Source: Anodontia alba (Eukaryota; Mollusca; Bivalvia; Lucinida; Lucinidae). From it: a DNA stretch of 64,000 nucleotides. Every line of letters begins with the position of its first letter. Position 1 is the stretch's first letter. This document shows, one piece after another, positions 54,660 through 64,000 of this stretch. A program made the translations under genes and the position numbers. The notes under the pieces are model-generated. The model saw only the letters and a program-made list of their open reading frames with translations. It did not search any database and was not told the origin of the DNA. The DNA is taken from positions 72,794,110 through 72,858,109 of the forward strand of contig OZ024829.1 in NCBI GenBank assembly GCA_964016985.1. The letters run 5' to 3'.

Positions 54660-56560
54660 TTTAAGTTGCTTGCACATTCATCGATATTTCCACTAACTCG
54701 ATTTGCCCACTAACTCGCAACATTCTGGTACGGGGGGTCTTTAATCTGTTGATTATGGATAGTGACTCGCTTACGCAGAAAATTGCCTGTTTCACCAATG
54801 TACTCCTCCCCGCAGCCCCTGCATTTCATCACGTAGATATAGTTTTTAACTACACGTCATATCTGCATGCTCTTTAAAGTTCATTCCGCAATTAAATTTG
54901 GATGCATTTCCTTCTAAAAGATGAATGCAGAGGCTGTAGTTTGGTCTAGTACATTTTCTTACTTCGCATGTATTGTTTGACGTAAACTTCGCTTTAGTAA
55001 GTAACCGTTTTAGATTATATGGTTGACTTTACTCTTTAATTTGTAATTTGACAAAATCTTTCGCATTTTTCGTCTTCCTGTAGAATTGGCATTTTGTAAA
55101 TACTTACCCTGAACATCATTGAACATTTCGTGGTCTCTAGGATTATACGTCGTTAAATATGGGACTGTATTGTCTTTACCCTTTGTTATGATCGTGCGAA
55201 ATACGTTCTTGTCTAGCGACATTGCCTTTTGTGAACCATGTTCAATTATTTGTGCAAGATAGTTTTGTTTAATCAAAAATGATTTTAGTTCTTGCATGCG
55301 TCGCTGCAAAACTTGTTTTTCTGAAACAGTTGTTTTCAATCGGCGCGCCAGATTATACGGGATATTTATCTTGGTATGTCTAGGATGACACAAGTAAGGT
55401 AGTAAATAATGCTTACTGTCTGTTTTTTTTTTTTTCACTAAAACATCAAGGAATGATTGTTCATTGTAGTGTAAATTTCATATCTATGTGTAGATTGTTC
55501 AAAATATTATGTAATGTTTCTAACTCTCTTGTTGGTTTTATCTACGGGATGAATCAATCATCGAGGAATTTTTTACAGTTAGTAATAAAACATTTTCCAA
55601 ATTTTCTCCAAAAACTTCTGTGACTTTTACATAAAGCTTTACCTCTAGATACCCAATAGATAGTGTAACATAAGCAGGTGCAAATTTTGTACCCATGGCA
55701 ATTCCCTTTATCTGTTTATAGAAGTCATTGTGAAAGCAAAATTGTTTTCGAGAATAAGTTTGATTGCTTCCAATATGAAATTGTTAGAAAATCTATGTTC
55801 CTTTATTTCTGGATATTTTTATAACCAATATTATACCGCCTCTAACCCCAGATTATGCGGTATATTGGAGTAAAGTGCTTCTATATCGAATGAAGCTAAA
55901 ATAGGATGCGGTGATACTCTGTCCGGAAGATTATTAAGAAAGTCAGTAGTGTCCTTTGTTTTTTACATGTTTCGTGCATGGTTTTAAGAACATGTCTAAC
56001 AAATTACAGTCTGTGAGTCAGACACAATAGACCGGCTACGACTGGTCTTATTTTCAAATCGTTTAAATCTTTCACTTTCACGAAAGATGAATTCACACTT
56101 TTTAACTTATTAGATATGGGTTGACTTTTGTGTACGGAGACCGTAAAACTGACTTAATTTCGCTTCAAAGTTTGAAGGTAATCTAGTTCTTTTTCTGTTA
56201 ATGAGTCCTGGTGTTTCTTTAAAAAACAATATTGTACTTTTGTCCTATGTCTTTATGTGGATCTCTGGGTATTTTTTCATAATAATCATTCTCATTTATA
56301 ATTGCTGCTGCCATTTCCTGGTAATATTCCTCGTCCCCCTTTATCTGCTTCTTTAATTATTATTGATTCGTCATTTTGTAATAATTTTATTGCGCTAAAT
56401 TTGGATTTAATAAAATTTCGTTTTATATTGTTGTTTGTTTTTGTTTTTGGAATAGCTTCTATTGTAGAAACATATTTATCTAGGGCTGCGTTTCTTTCAG
56501 GATGTGGAAAAATTGCTTTTGTTTCTTACCAGTGAGATATCATTTTCATTACGAAAACAC
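54660..56560 (-). mobile_element. Penelope-like element with RT and GIY-YIG motifs, decayed
   Basis: Read on the minus strand. Near 56320-56230: EEYYQEMAAAIINENDYYEK. Near 56130 is a degraded YGLPKxHK-type segment. RT motif A, ILASFDIEALYSNIPHN, lies at about 55850-55900 and a degraded motif B (AMGTKFAP-like) near 55690. An open frame of 142 codons (55010-55438) covers the connector. The GIY-YIG endonuclease follows: CxxC, then EEYIGETGNFLRKR at about 54770-54812. This domain order (RT then C-terminal GIY-YIG) is that of canonical Penelope-like elements. Many stops and shifts make it inactive. It is distinct from the copy at 22.6 kb. Confidence 0.85.
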
Positions 56561-56898
56561 GCCTATTCAAATATATAGAAAATTTTACCTCCAGAAACAT
56601 AAAATTTTCAGATAAAAAAATCTGATGTTTTTCATATTTCTGCTCAAAACATAGATTGTGGGTACTCGTTAGAACCGCCTCGGCGTGGCGAGCAGAAATA
56701 AGAAAAATAATGCATACCCCTGTTTTACTATAAAGGCACGTTTTCGTAATGCTTCGGTGCCATTAAAATATTCAATAAGTCTGAGCTTCCTATTAAATCC
56801 TTTTCAATCTTCTGTCAGTTTTTCAGCATTTCTCGCAGGTGGGTAGGGGTAAGTTTAAGTCCTTTGTTTAGTTATTTCTGAATCACTAAGTTTTTAGC
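56561..56898. other. No gene recognised
   Basis: AT-rich spacer between the Penelope-like element and the foldback element. Confidence 0.4.
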
Positions 56899-57329
56899 AG
56901 GTCACCTACTTAGCAGTTCAAAATTACGGTCGTTCTCGTTTTATTAGCTTAGAAAAAGCGCTAGTATAGTTATTTTTGCATTTTAAAAGATATATATCCT
57001 AAGATAATGGTTTTTTCTGTTAATATCTCTAAATATGAACCACAAACTCGTATTTACAAACTTTCTAAAATGCACAAATAACTACAGTGGAACCTCGATA
57101 ATTCAAAGTCCAAGGACCAAACACTTTTGTTTGAATAATTGAGATTTTGAATAATTGAGGGTTAAAATGCATTCATATATTTCAGTTTGGACTTCAAAAC
57201 GATTTTGAATAATTGAGAATTTTGAATTATTGGAGTTTGAATTATCGAGGTTCTACTGTATATCAGCGCGTTTTTCTAAGCTAATTAAATAAGAACGTCT
57301 GTAATTTTGAAGTGCACTATAGGTGACCT
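56899..57329. mobile_element. Foldback MITE with long inverted arms
   Basis: The left arm starting AGGTCACCTA (56899) and the right arm ending TAGGTGACCT (57329) are inverted copies over about 90 bp (shared: TTCAAAATTACNG-CGTTCT, TTAGCTTAGAAAAA-CGC, GTTATTTNTGCATTTT). The right arm is interrupted by the pogo-type MITE; skipping it restores the arm match exactly at a TA. Confidence 0.8.
57085..57258. mobile_element. pogo-type MITE nested in the foldback element
   Basis: 174 bp, ends CAGTGGAACCTCGATAATTC and (reverse complement) CAGTAGAACCTCGATAATTC, flanked by TA on both sides. CAGT-GAACCTCGAT-ATTC termini and a TA target are characteristic of the pogo/Tigger branch of Tc1/mariner. Interior has repeated TTGAATAATTGAG motifs. 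No transposase. Confidence 0.85.
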
Positions 57330-57439
57330 TTAACCCGTCGGGCCGGCAAGTAACACTGACTTTGAAGCAAAGTAGACAAAATTTGTAACATATTAGCTAT
57401 TCACTTGAAGCAAAATAGACAAAAGTTGTAACATTGACT

Positions 57440-57930
57440 TTTTCACCATAGTGCAGATTATATTTTCATTTCCTTTGGGATCACTAGGTCCATGGTGGTA
57501 TCTTTGAAAATGGAGTTCTTCTCATGTATACGCTAGAGGGCGTAAGCAGTGTTGCAAACTTCATTACTGCTTATGAACAGTCTCAATAAAACTGAGACTC
57601 CTATTATGTGCTCTATGTTTCTAAAGGCAATCTTTTTTTACGTTTATTATACTACACTGCAGCTGGTGTTAGTGCCGTGTGGCGGCCGTAAACCGCGTCC
57701 CCGTACATCATCATAGTGCAGATAATATTTTCATTTCCTTTGAGATCTCTGGGCCCATAGTGGTATCTTTGAAAATGGTGTTCTGCTCATGTATACGCTA
57801 GAGGGCGTAAGCAGTGTTGCAAACTTCATTACTGTTTATGAAGAGTCTCAATAAAACCGAGACTCCCATTTTCTATCTGTAATGTGTTCTATGTTTCCAA
57901 AGGCAATCCTTTTTACTTTCATTTTCCATT
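57440..57930 (+). repeat. Interspersed repeat, two tandem copies (about 260 bp)
   Basis: CATAGTGCAGAT-ATATTTTCAT, TACGCTAGAGGGCGTAAGCA, GTCTCAATAAAAC-GAGACTC and AAAGGCAATC-TTTTTAC occur at 57450-57645 and 57710-57920. Same family as 15335-15605. Confidence 0.8.
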
Positions 57931-58364
57931 TATAACTGAAAAACAATCGTTTATTTTTTCTAAACTTTCATTTAGGATACATGCGTATTGTGCTGTTATG
58001 TGTAGCATTGAATTACGGCCAAACACCTATCGAAATAGATGCTTAAGGCAGATACAGGAAACTTGAAGCATATACATTATATAAATGAACGAAGAAGGCG
58101 TGTTCCTTCTTGTCCATAATGCAGAGCGGGTTCTAGCCGGTTACGCGCTCAGTTCTGAAATATCCCAGGACAGCAGTGCTCTCAGAAAGCCATCAATCGG
58201 GGAAACTACCTTCCTCAGGTGTCTTTTTTTTATCGAAAAATTGCAAATACTCGACTTATACGAGTTCAGCAATAAATATATCTGTATTACTAAAAGAACG
58301 AATCAGCCTCAAAAACTAGAAAACGGTAAAAACCTGCTGCGGTTGGTTGATTTAAAATAATAAC
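57931..58364. other. No gene recognised
   Basis: A 91-codon + frame (58085-58360) has no known domain or flanking splice signals. Confidence 0.35.
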
Positions 58365-59500
58365 GATATTGTTCTTACTGATAAATTTTATATTTAATTT
58401 TCGGAATTTTAATGAGTTTTCCAGTTTTCTTTTGTGGGGAAACAGACAATACTTTATTCAAATTCTCCCAAAGTAGCTTCTCGAATTTACCACCTATAAA
58501 TAGATAAATAGCTTACGTGCACATTGTAAATAAATCGGACGATATCTAAGCATAGACGGGTGCGTATTTATATGACTGAATGTTCGGTATTCCCCGTGTG
58601 GCGTAATAGTCAAATAGTCAATTTATACATTGCAGCGATGCTTCTGTAAACGACAAAGGTGTGAACCGAATGAAAGAACAAAGTTCGAGAACGTAATGCC
58701 ATACGTAATTAAGATTTTTTTTTTTTGTCGGGAAAATTTATTTATTTCAAACTGCAAAGAAAAATCTACCCAATAAATATTTTAATTTTGATCAGTTATT
58801 ACCTCTTCTGTGGTCAGTATAGGTGAATTGTTGTATAAGCAGGCTACGTCGTACTCACTGTTTGAACCATCTCAAACACCGCTGGGTCAGTCCGAACCCA
58901 AATTGATCACCATCGGGTTCGAGGTACTGAGTTGCGACTGTAATTGGACCTAGCGGTAACTCTGCATATATAAGCCGTCGCTTGACAAAATCAACAAAAT
59001 GACCTGTGTACCACGCGCAGTGACCTGTGCATCTGCCAAGTCTGATCCGTCTTCACAGTCTGCACGTGGTTAAACCGTCCGAAAACAGCAGGCCGATTAC
59101 CTACGAATTTACCGGCGCAGTGGCTAAGTTGCTAGAACGTCCGCCTTGCGTTACGGAGGTTGTGTGCTCGATCCGCTGCCAAGTCATACCAAAGAATTTA
59201 AACATGATATTACTGCAGCTGCTCTTTCGCTTGGCGATCAGCAGTGAGCAAACGGAAATGGTCGGCCTGGTATAATGTGACTGGGTGGAATGTTACGTCA
59301 TGTGTCTGGCGCGGGATATCTTAGTAAGGCAGCAATGTAAAGGTAAATATTGAGCTCCCTGTCATAGAAAGACATCGTCGCGATATGACTAAAAGATCGT
59401 TACGTTGAACACAGATAGAATTAAATAATAAAAAAGATAACCTTTGAACTTTTTTTTCAGTTTTCAATCTGTTCGATGAATCAAAACATAATATAACACC
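58365..59500 (+). repeat. Paralogous blocks A and B, right copy
   Basis: 58365-58805 matches 8130-8745, and 58815-59500 matches 10050-11124, in the same order and orientation. The left locus has about 1.3 kb more between the blocks, which includes the CT microsatellite and a SINE. Confidence 0.7.
59108..59440 (+). repeat. tRNA-derived SINE, copy 3
   Basis: CCGGCGCAGTGGCTAAGTTG head, degenerate box B (TGTGCTCGATCCGCT), body with ATAATGTGACTGGGTGGAA. Older copy than those at 10738 and 11518. Confidence 0.75.
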
Positions 59501-60707
59501 CTTTTCTAGTCCATTTTATTTTAGCCCCGCTTTGAAAAAGTGGGGTATACTGGATTTGCCTTGTCTTTCCGTCATTCTTTCCTTCCGTCATTTCTTCCGT
59601 CCGTCATTCCGTACATTCTCATCAGATAAATTTTCATGGCATTTTTCTTAAGAACTTTAAGGGTTACAAAGTTAAAAAGTCTCCCCGTACATCTTCATAG
59701 TGCAGGTTATATTTTATTTCCTTTGGGGACATTGAGCCCATCATGGTTATTTTGAAAATCAGATACCGCTTAAGACGGCGCTAGGGGCGTATGCAGCCTC
59801 GAAAACTACAGTGTTGCATATCACTCCTATGCATAAGCTCTCAAACCAGGCTCAGATCTGAGCCTTCTTCATCTAAATAGGATAATTGAACAAGCAGTTC
59901 ATTATCACAGCAGACACTGACCACCAACAGTTGCGACCCCAGTTATCTGATTGTCCCAAGGTGTTTCAGGATGATAATGAAAAACTGTTAGTCTGCTAAC
60001 ATTCATAATTTTTTTTTTCTGAACAATGCTTGGAACAATGTAAGAAAATAATTTATTTTAAAAGGTACAATAATATATCTCAAATATATTCATATAATAT
60101 GAGTTGCAAGTGTACTGAATCTTACTTTGACAAAAATTCGTCTCATGCTTTCAGAGGGTTATAATATTAATTGAAAATAATTATAAATGAGCTGCCACAT
60201 GACAAAACCAACAATTAGGCTTGTGCTCCCTGCGAAGACTCGGATCAGACTGGAACGGTCTGATTTGATTCTTCGCTGAGCGGTCAAAAGGCACTGAAGG
60301 ACCTGAGGTGTCTTCATGTGGACAGAAAGACTGACAGGGTAAACACTATATGCCCTATATTTCGGGGGCATAAAAATGTAAATGTTTTTTTTTTTTTCGC
60401 AATAACTTTTTTATTTTTTATTTTTGTTCAGCGACAAAGTTGTAGTGGGCAACCTCCGCAAACTTCTCCAAAAGGCTCCAGCTTCAAATTAGTTATAGAT
60501 TTTCCGGTAATTAGATGAAGAGATGAAGAAATCTTAACTTCATAAGGTCAAATTGTTTTTTCCGCATCTGTCAATCATGCCATTTAGATGTAAAGAAAGT
60601 AGGTGCTTGACACTTGTATCAATGGAGTCGTAGTACGGTATTATTAGAGGGTTGTTAAAAACTAACCAAGCGAACAGTTACCAGGATTTTCAATATTTTT
60701 CCGCTCA

Positions 60708-60750
<43 letters not shown>

Positions 60751-61130
60751 TTTGCGAAACATCTCCAGCGACAAAGCTGTAAAGGTAATCTACGTCGACT
60801 CCTCCAAAATGTTCCGACCCGCAGTCTTGCAGTGTTTGCTCTCCTAGGATGAAAGAATTTCGATTTCATACTTCGGAAAAGAAGGCAGGCAGTTTCTTTT
60901 CATCATCAGGGGAAATGATCCCCTGACTGGTTATTGATATTTAGCGGGATTTGACAGGAAGGGGTGGAGTGGGGTGGATGGGAAATGATACCTACTCACC
61001 TTTATTTCCCGTTCTTTTACTGATTCGTGTACATTTTTATTATATCTTAAAATGACCCAATAGCTCAATAGTATTAAAAATTAATGAGTCGCACTATGTG
61101 GCCTTGTGCCTTTGGGACAGAAAAGGCCCA
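59501..61130. other. No gene; one repeat fragment and a poly-T tract
   Basis: 59680-59820 is a fragment of the 15335 family (CTCCCCGTACATCTTCATAG, GGCGTATGCAGCC). 60715-60748 is poly-T. 60170-60260 has a CGGATCAGACTGGAACGGTC-type motif. Nothing coding. Confidence 0.5.
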
Positions 61131-61133
61131 TAA

Positions 61134-61450
61134 CCGGTCCGAGTGGCCTAGCTGGTAGAGCGCCCGCCTTCGGATCTGGAGGTTATAGGGTCGATATTCA
61201 GCTGGGTCACACCTAAAACTTTATACAGTAGCTTGTTATTCTGTCTCTTGGAGCTCAGCATTAGGTAGAAGGGCTAGGAATCGGCCATACAAGTGTCATT
61301 ATAATGCAACAGATGGTTGTATCCTGTCATGATGTTTAAACATGACACTGCTTTTAGGGGACACATAAAATGGCATAATTTCCCATCAACACATCAGGCC
61401 AGACATCAGACAACGCCACGTTGAACCTCAGCTCAAATAAACAAAGCGAA
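61134..61450 (+). repeat. tRNA-derived SINE, second family
   Basis: GTGGCCTAGCTGGTAGAGCG is a strong box A, and GGGTCGATATTCAG a degenerate box B. The body ends in CTCAGCTCAAATAAACAAA. Confidence 0.65.
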
Positions 61451-61739
61451 TGTAACCGCACAGTCTGAGTAGGGGTGAAAACCTTTTAAAAATATAGCCC
61501 TCTAGATTTTATTTATTTATTTATTCATTTATCTGAGACAGCAATGAGAAGAGATGCTTCCTGGGCATATGCTAACAGTAAAGCTCTAGATCAGCCATCG
61601 AATCTGATAAGGGACTTTGGTATATACATGTAAATAGATGCGTTCTACATTATTCAGGAATTCTGTAAATGAACAGCTAGGTCCTTTAAAATTGTGGGAT
61701 GAGCTTCCGGCTTTTGTCCTGTGGACGTTTTGAGATAAA

Positions 61740-62480
61740 ACAATGTTTAGTTGCATGTCCCTTTTGTCAGTCATAAAATCGTTTCCGCTCAGAAACTTGA
61801 AAACCGTTTGGGATATTTTCACAAACTTTACAGAAATATTTACCACTATGAGACGGCTTGCAGAACATAAGAGTTATAACTGTTATTTACCTGGTTTTGG
61901 ATTTAAGGCCCCTTGAAAATTGTAAAAAGTTATTTTGGTCAAAAAATCGTGTCCCACCCATAACTTAACAACCGTTTTAAATATTTCCACGAAGTTTTAC
62001 AGAAATGTATACCACCATGAAACGACGTGCTGAACACAAGAATCTTAACTTTGCTTTTCCTGCTTTTGAAGTTATGGTTATTGGACAATAGTAATTGGTA
62101 AATAGTGATTTTGGTCATATACACATGTTCGATCTGTAACTTGAAAACACTTTGAGATATTTTCACGAAACTTTGCAGAAATGTGAAACACTATGAGACA
62201 ATATGCAAAAATAAGAACCATTACAATGGTTTACCTACCTTTGAACAATGCAAATAGTAATTACGGTCATTACATGAACTCGTGTCCACTTGGTAACGTG
62301 AAAACTGAAATATTTTCATTAAACTTTGCAGAAATGTTAACGGCCATTAGACGACATGTAAAATACAAGATCTATAACTCTTGTTTATTTACTTTTGCTG
62401 TTACTGCCCTTGGAACATTGTTAATAGCGATTTCGGTCATATACTTGTGTCCGTTCTGTCATCTGAAAACCTGCTTGGTC
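61740..62480 (+). repeat. Tandem array, about 165-170-bp units, 4-5 copies
   Basis: Each unit has AACTTGAAAACCGTTT, GATATTTTCACGAAACTTT-CAG, AAATGT-ACCAC-ATGAGACG and TTTTGGTCAT..CGTGTCC. Units start near 61780, 61945, 62130 and 62290. Non-coding satellite-like DNA. Confidence 0.75.
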
Positions 62481-62647
62481 CTTTGAATGTTGTAAATAGT
62501 AACGGCCATTTTATCCATGTTAATAGTGATTTCTGTCATTCTTGTGTATTAATAACTCTGGTTGACTGTACAAAGCAGTACTCTAAAAGGGGGGTGACAT
62601 CTGGCATCTGTTTTCATGTAGAAAACAAATTCTAGTTATTTTTTGCA

Positions 62648-62910
62648 TGGAGGTGGCTGCATGGCCAAGCGATTAGTTTTCCCAACCTCGTATCATCACA
62701 AGATCATGGATTCGAATCACAATCGGAGCGAGATTCTTCCTGAACCTAACCGGCACTACACTGCACAAAATTGTTTTATAAAAAATCCAGACTCTAGCTT
62801 ATATCTGTAGCTGACCAGACTGGTTTGTTTCTTACCTGGTCGGAACCCAAAACAAGATTTCTCGTGATGAGGTTCAATAAATAAATAAATATATAAATAA
62901 ATAAAAAGCA
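62648..62910 (+). repeat. tRNA-derived SINE, third family
   Basis: GGCTGCATGGCCAAGCGATT (box A) and GGATTCGAATCAC (box B), a body with GACTCTAGCTTATATCTGTA and TTTCTCGTGATGAGG, and an (AATAAATA)n tail. Confidence 0.75.
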
Positions 62911-63063
62911 TGGACAATAAATTAAATAAATAGTGCCTGGCTATAAGAAAACCTGTTTTATATCTTTGCGTACATAAGAGGCGCAGATCAGCCTGCGTGT
63001 CCGTGCAATCTGATCAGCACCCTTCTTCCTTTCTTGTACGCTGCTTTAATGGTAAAATGTCTG

Positions 63064-63195
63064 CAGTTTTTTTGTTTTTTTTTTTTATAAAAATCAAGAC
63101 TCTAGCTTATCTCTGCATCTAAGCAGATTGGTTTGTTACTTACCTGGTTGCAACCCCAAAGACAGGGTTTCTCGTGATGAGGCAACGCTTAGCAC
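63064..63195 (+). repeat. SINE body fragment, same family as 62648
   Basis: ATCAAGACTCTAGCTTATCT to GGTTTCTCGTGATGAGG matches the body of the SINE above. The tRNA head is missing. Confidence 0.75.
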
Positions 63196-63249
63196 TATGG
63201 GTAAAAATTTTAGCAGACAACATTTTAAGATGTTTTTCTTATATTTCCA

Positions 63250-63370
63250 AAAAATCAGGTTTTTAATGGAAACAATTTGCACGAAATGTCAAATCCTGTT
63301 TAAAGGGTAAAAAATAAGACAAATGTCACCAATTTGTCGTCTGCTGAAGAGAGAATGTTAAAGGTTAAGA
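63250..63370 (+). repeat. Hairpin-family fragment
   Basis: GGAAACAATTTGCACGAAAT, GTCAAAT and AAGACAAATGTCACCAATTT, then TCGTCTGCT match the copies at 13674-13830. Confidence 0.65.
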
Positions 63371-63639
63371 CCTCCTCGAAAGAAATGACTAGAACGCTTC
63401 GAACAACAATTAAAACCGTTTGTGCGCATACATGAACATTTTTCTATATAAAATGAAGATGTAAGATGTGAAATTATGTATTTATAAGACAGACATATGT
63501 AACTGACCATATACTACCTACCAGCAGGGCAAAATTAACAAGTTTTTGACAAGTCACAGCATGCCACTTACTAATGGCTCTTTGATTATCATTTATGAAT
63601 TCTCTGTTTTCTGGAAATCACATTATCTGGGTAGCTTAT

Positions 63640-63745
63640 GCATAAAAGTGATATGAAGCTACTCAATCAAACCGAGTCTCTGAGTTTCGTGATTTTGTGT
63701 GTTCTTTGTTTCCAAAGGCAGTCCTTTTTTACTTTTATTTTGTAC
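63640..63745 (+). repeat. Fragment of the 15335 interspersed family
   Basis: CTCAATCAAACCGAGTCTCT, GATTTTGTGTGTTCTTTG and CCAAAGGCAGTCC match 15530-15600. Confidence 0.75.
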
Positions 63746-63769
63746 ACACGTACCCAGTGGGTTGAAGTA

Positions 63770-64000
63770 TCATTTTGACCGGAATCAGGGGTAACGGTCT
63801 ATAACTCTGGAGTTACATTCCCTTGATATGTTTTACAATTTACCATTAGTGAAAAATGTTCGTTACAGATTTCTCAGGAACTACGAAAGCTGTAAAAATG
63901 AAACTTAGTACACACATGGACAACGGGCTGATGTATCGTGTATACCAGAATCAGGGCCAAGGGTCTATAACTCTTGGAGTTACATCCCTTTATAGGTTTT
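63770..64000 (+). repeat. Start of a tandem array, about 166-bp unit, cut by the window end
   Basis: GAATCAGGG, GGTCTATAACTCT-GGAGTT and ACAT-CCCTT occur at about 63782 and again at 63948. Confidence 0.6.

Overview
The window looks like nuclear DNA of a bivalve mollusc, possibly a venerid clam. This is inferred from AT-rich, intron-like sequence with many microsatellites, tRNA-derived SINEs, Penelope-like elements, a Gmr1-type LTR retrotransposon, a Polinton/Maverick, and host exons with VWA and ShKT domains. There are no prokaryotic operons, Shine-Dalgarno sites or CRISPR arrays. Only two host exons are convincing: a VWA exon (15093-15276) and a ShKT exon (15949-16128), with matching splice phase. 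Almost everything else is mobile or repetitive DNA.

The main feature is a decayed Polinton/Maverick at 17560-52621, bounded by 219-bp terminal inverted repeats. It reads left to right on the + strand: small unknown ORFs, a CxxC zinc-ribbon pseudogene, a possible VLTF3-like ORF, a packaging ATPase, a coiled-coil fibre-like gene, penton-like protein, major capsid protein, a pX-like small protein, the C-terminal half of an adenain-like protease, small unknown genes, a zinc-ribbon/phospholipase A2 protein, a retroviral-type integrase with chromodomain, a hydrophobic small protein, and a protein-primed type B DNA polymerase that ends at the right TIR. Together these are the replication, integration, packaging and virion modules known for Polintons. 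All the larger genes carry frameshifts or stops, so this copy is dead. Many of its start codons directly follow a shared TATAATATAG-like motif, a likely common promoter.

Five later insertions break the Polinton: a LINE (about 19.8-22.05 kb), a Penelope-like composite inside the ATPase (22.64-25.40 kb), a 5.1-kb block with 12-bp inverted ends (26.97-32.06 kb), an intact 6.46-kb Gmr1-type LTR retrotransposon (35397-41854, minus strand, apparently identical LTRs), and a 2.6-kb TIR transposon in the integrase gene (44311-46934). Removing them leaves roughly 16 kb, the normal size of a Polinton.

The left flank (1-17.5 kb) holds tandem repeats, SINEs, a 21-bp-period array of TCCTACGTAGGA palindromes (13073-13488), and the host exons. 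The right flank (52.6-64 kb) holds a decayed Penelope-like element with RT and GIY-YIG motifs (54.66-56.56 kb), a pogo-type MITE nested in a foldback element (56.9-57.3 kb), repeats paralogous and collinear to the left flank, more SINEs, and arrays with about 165-bp units.
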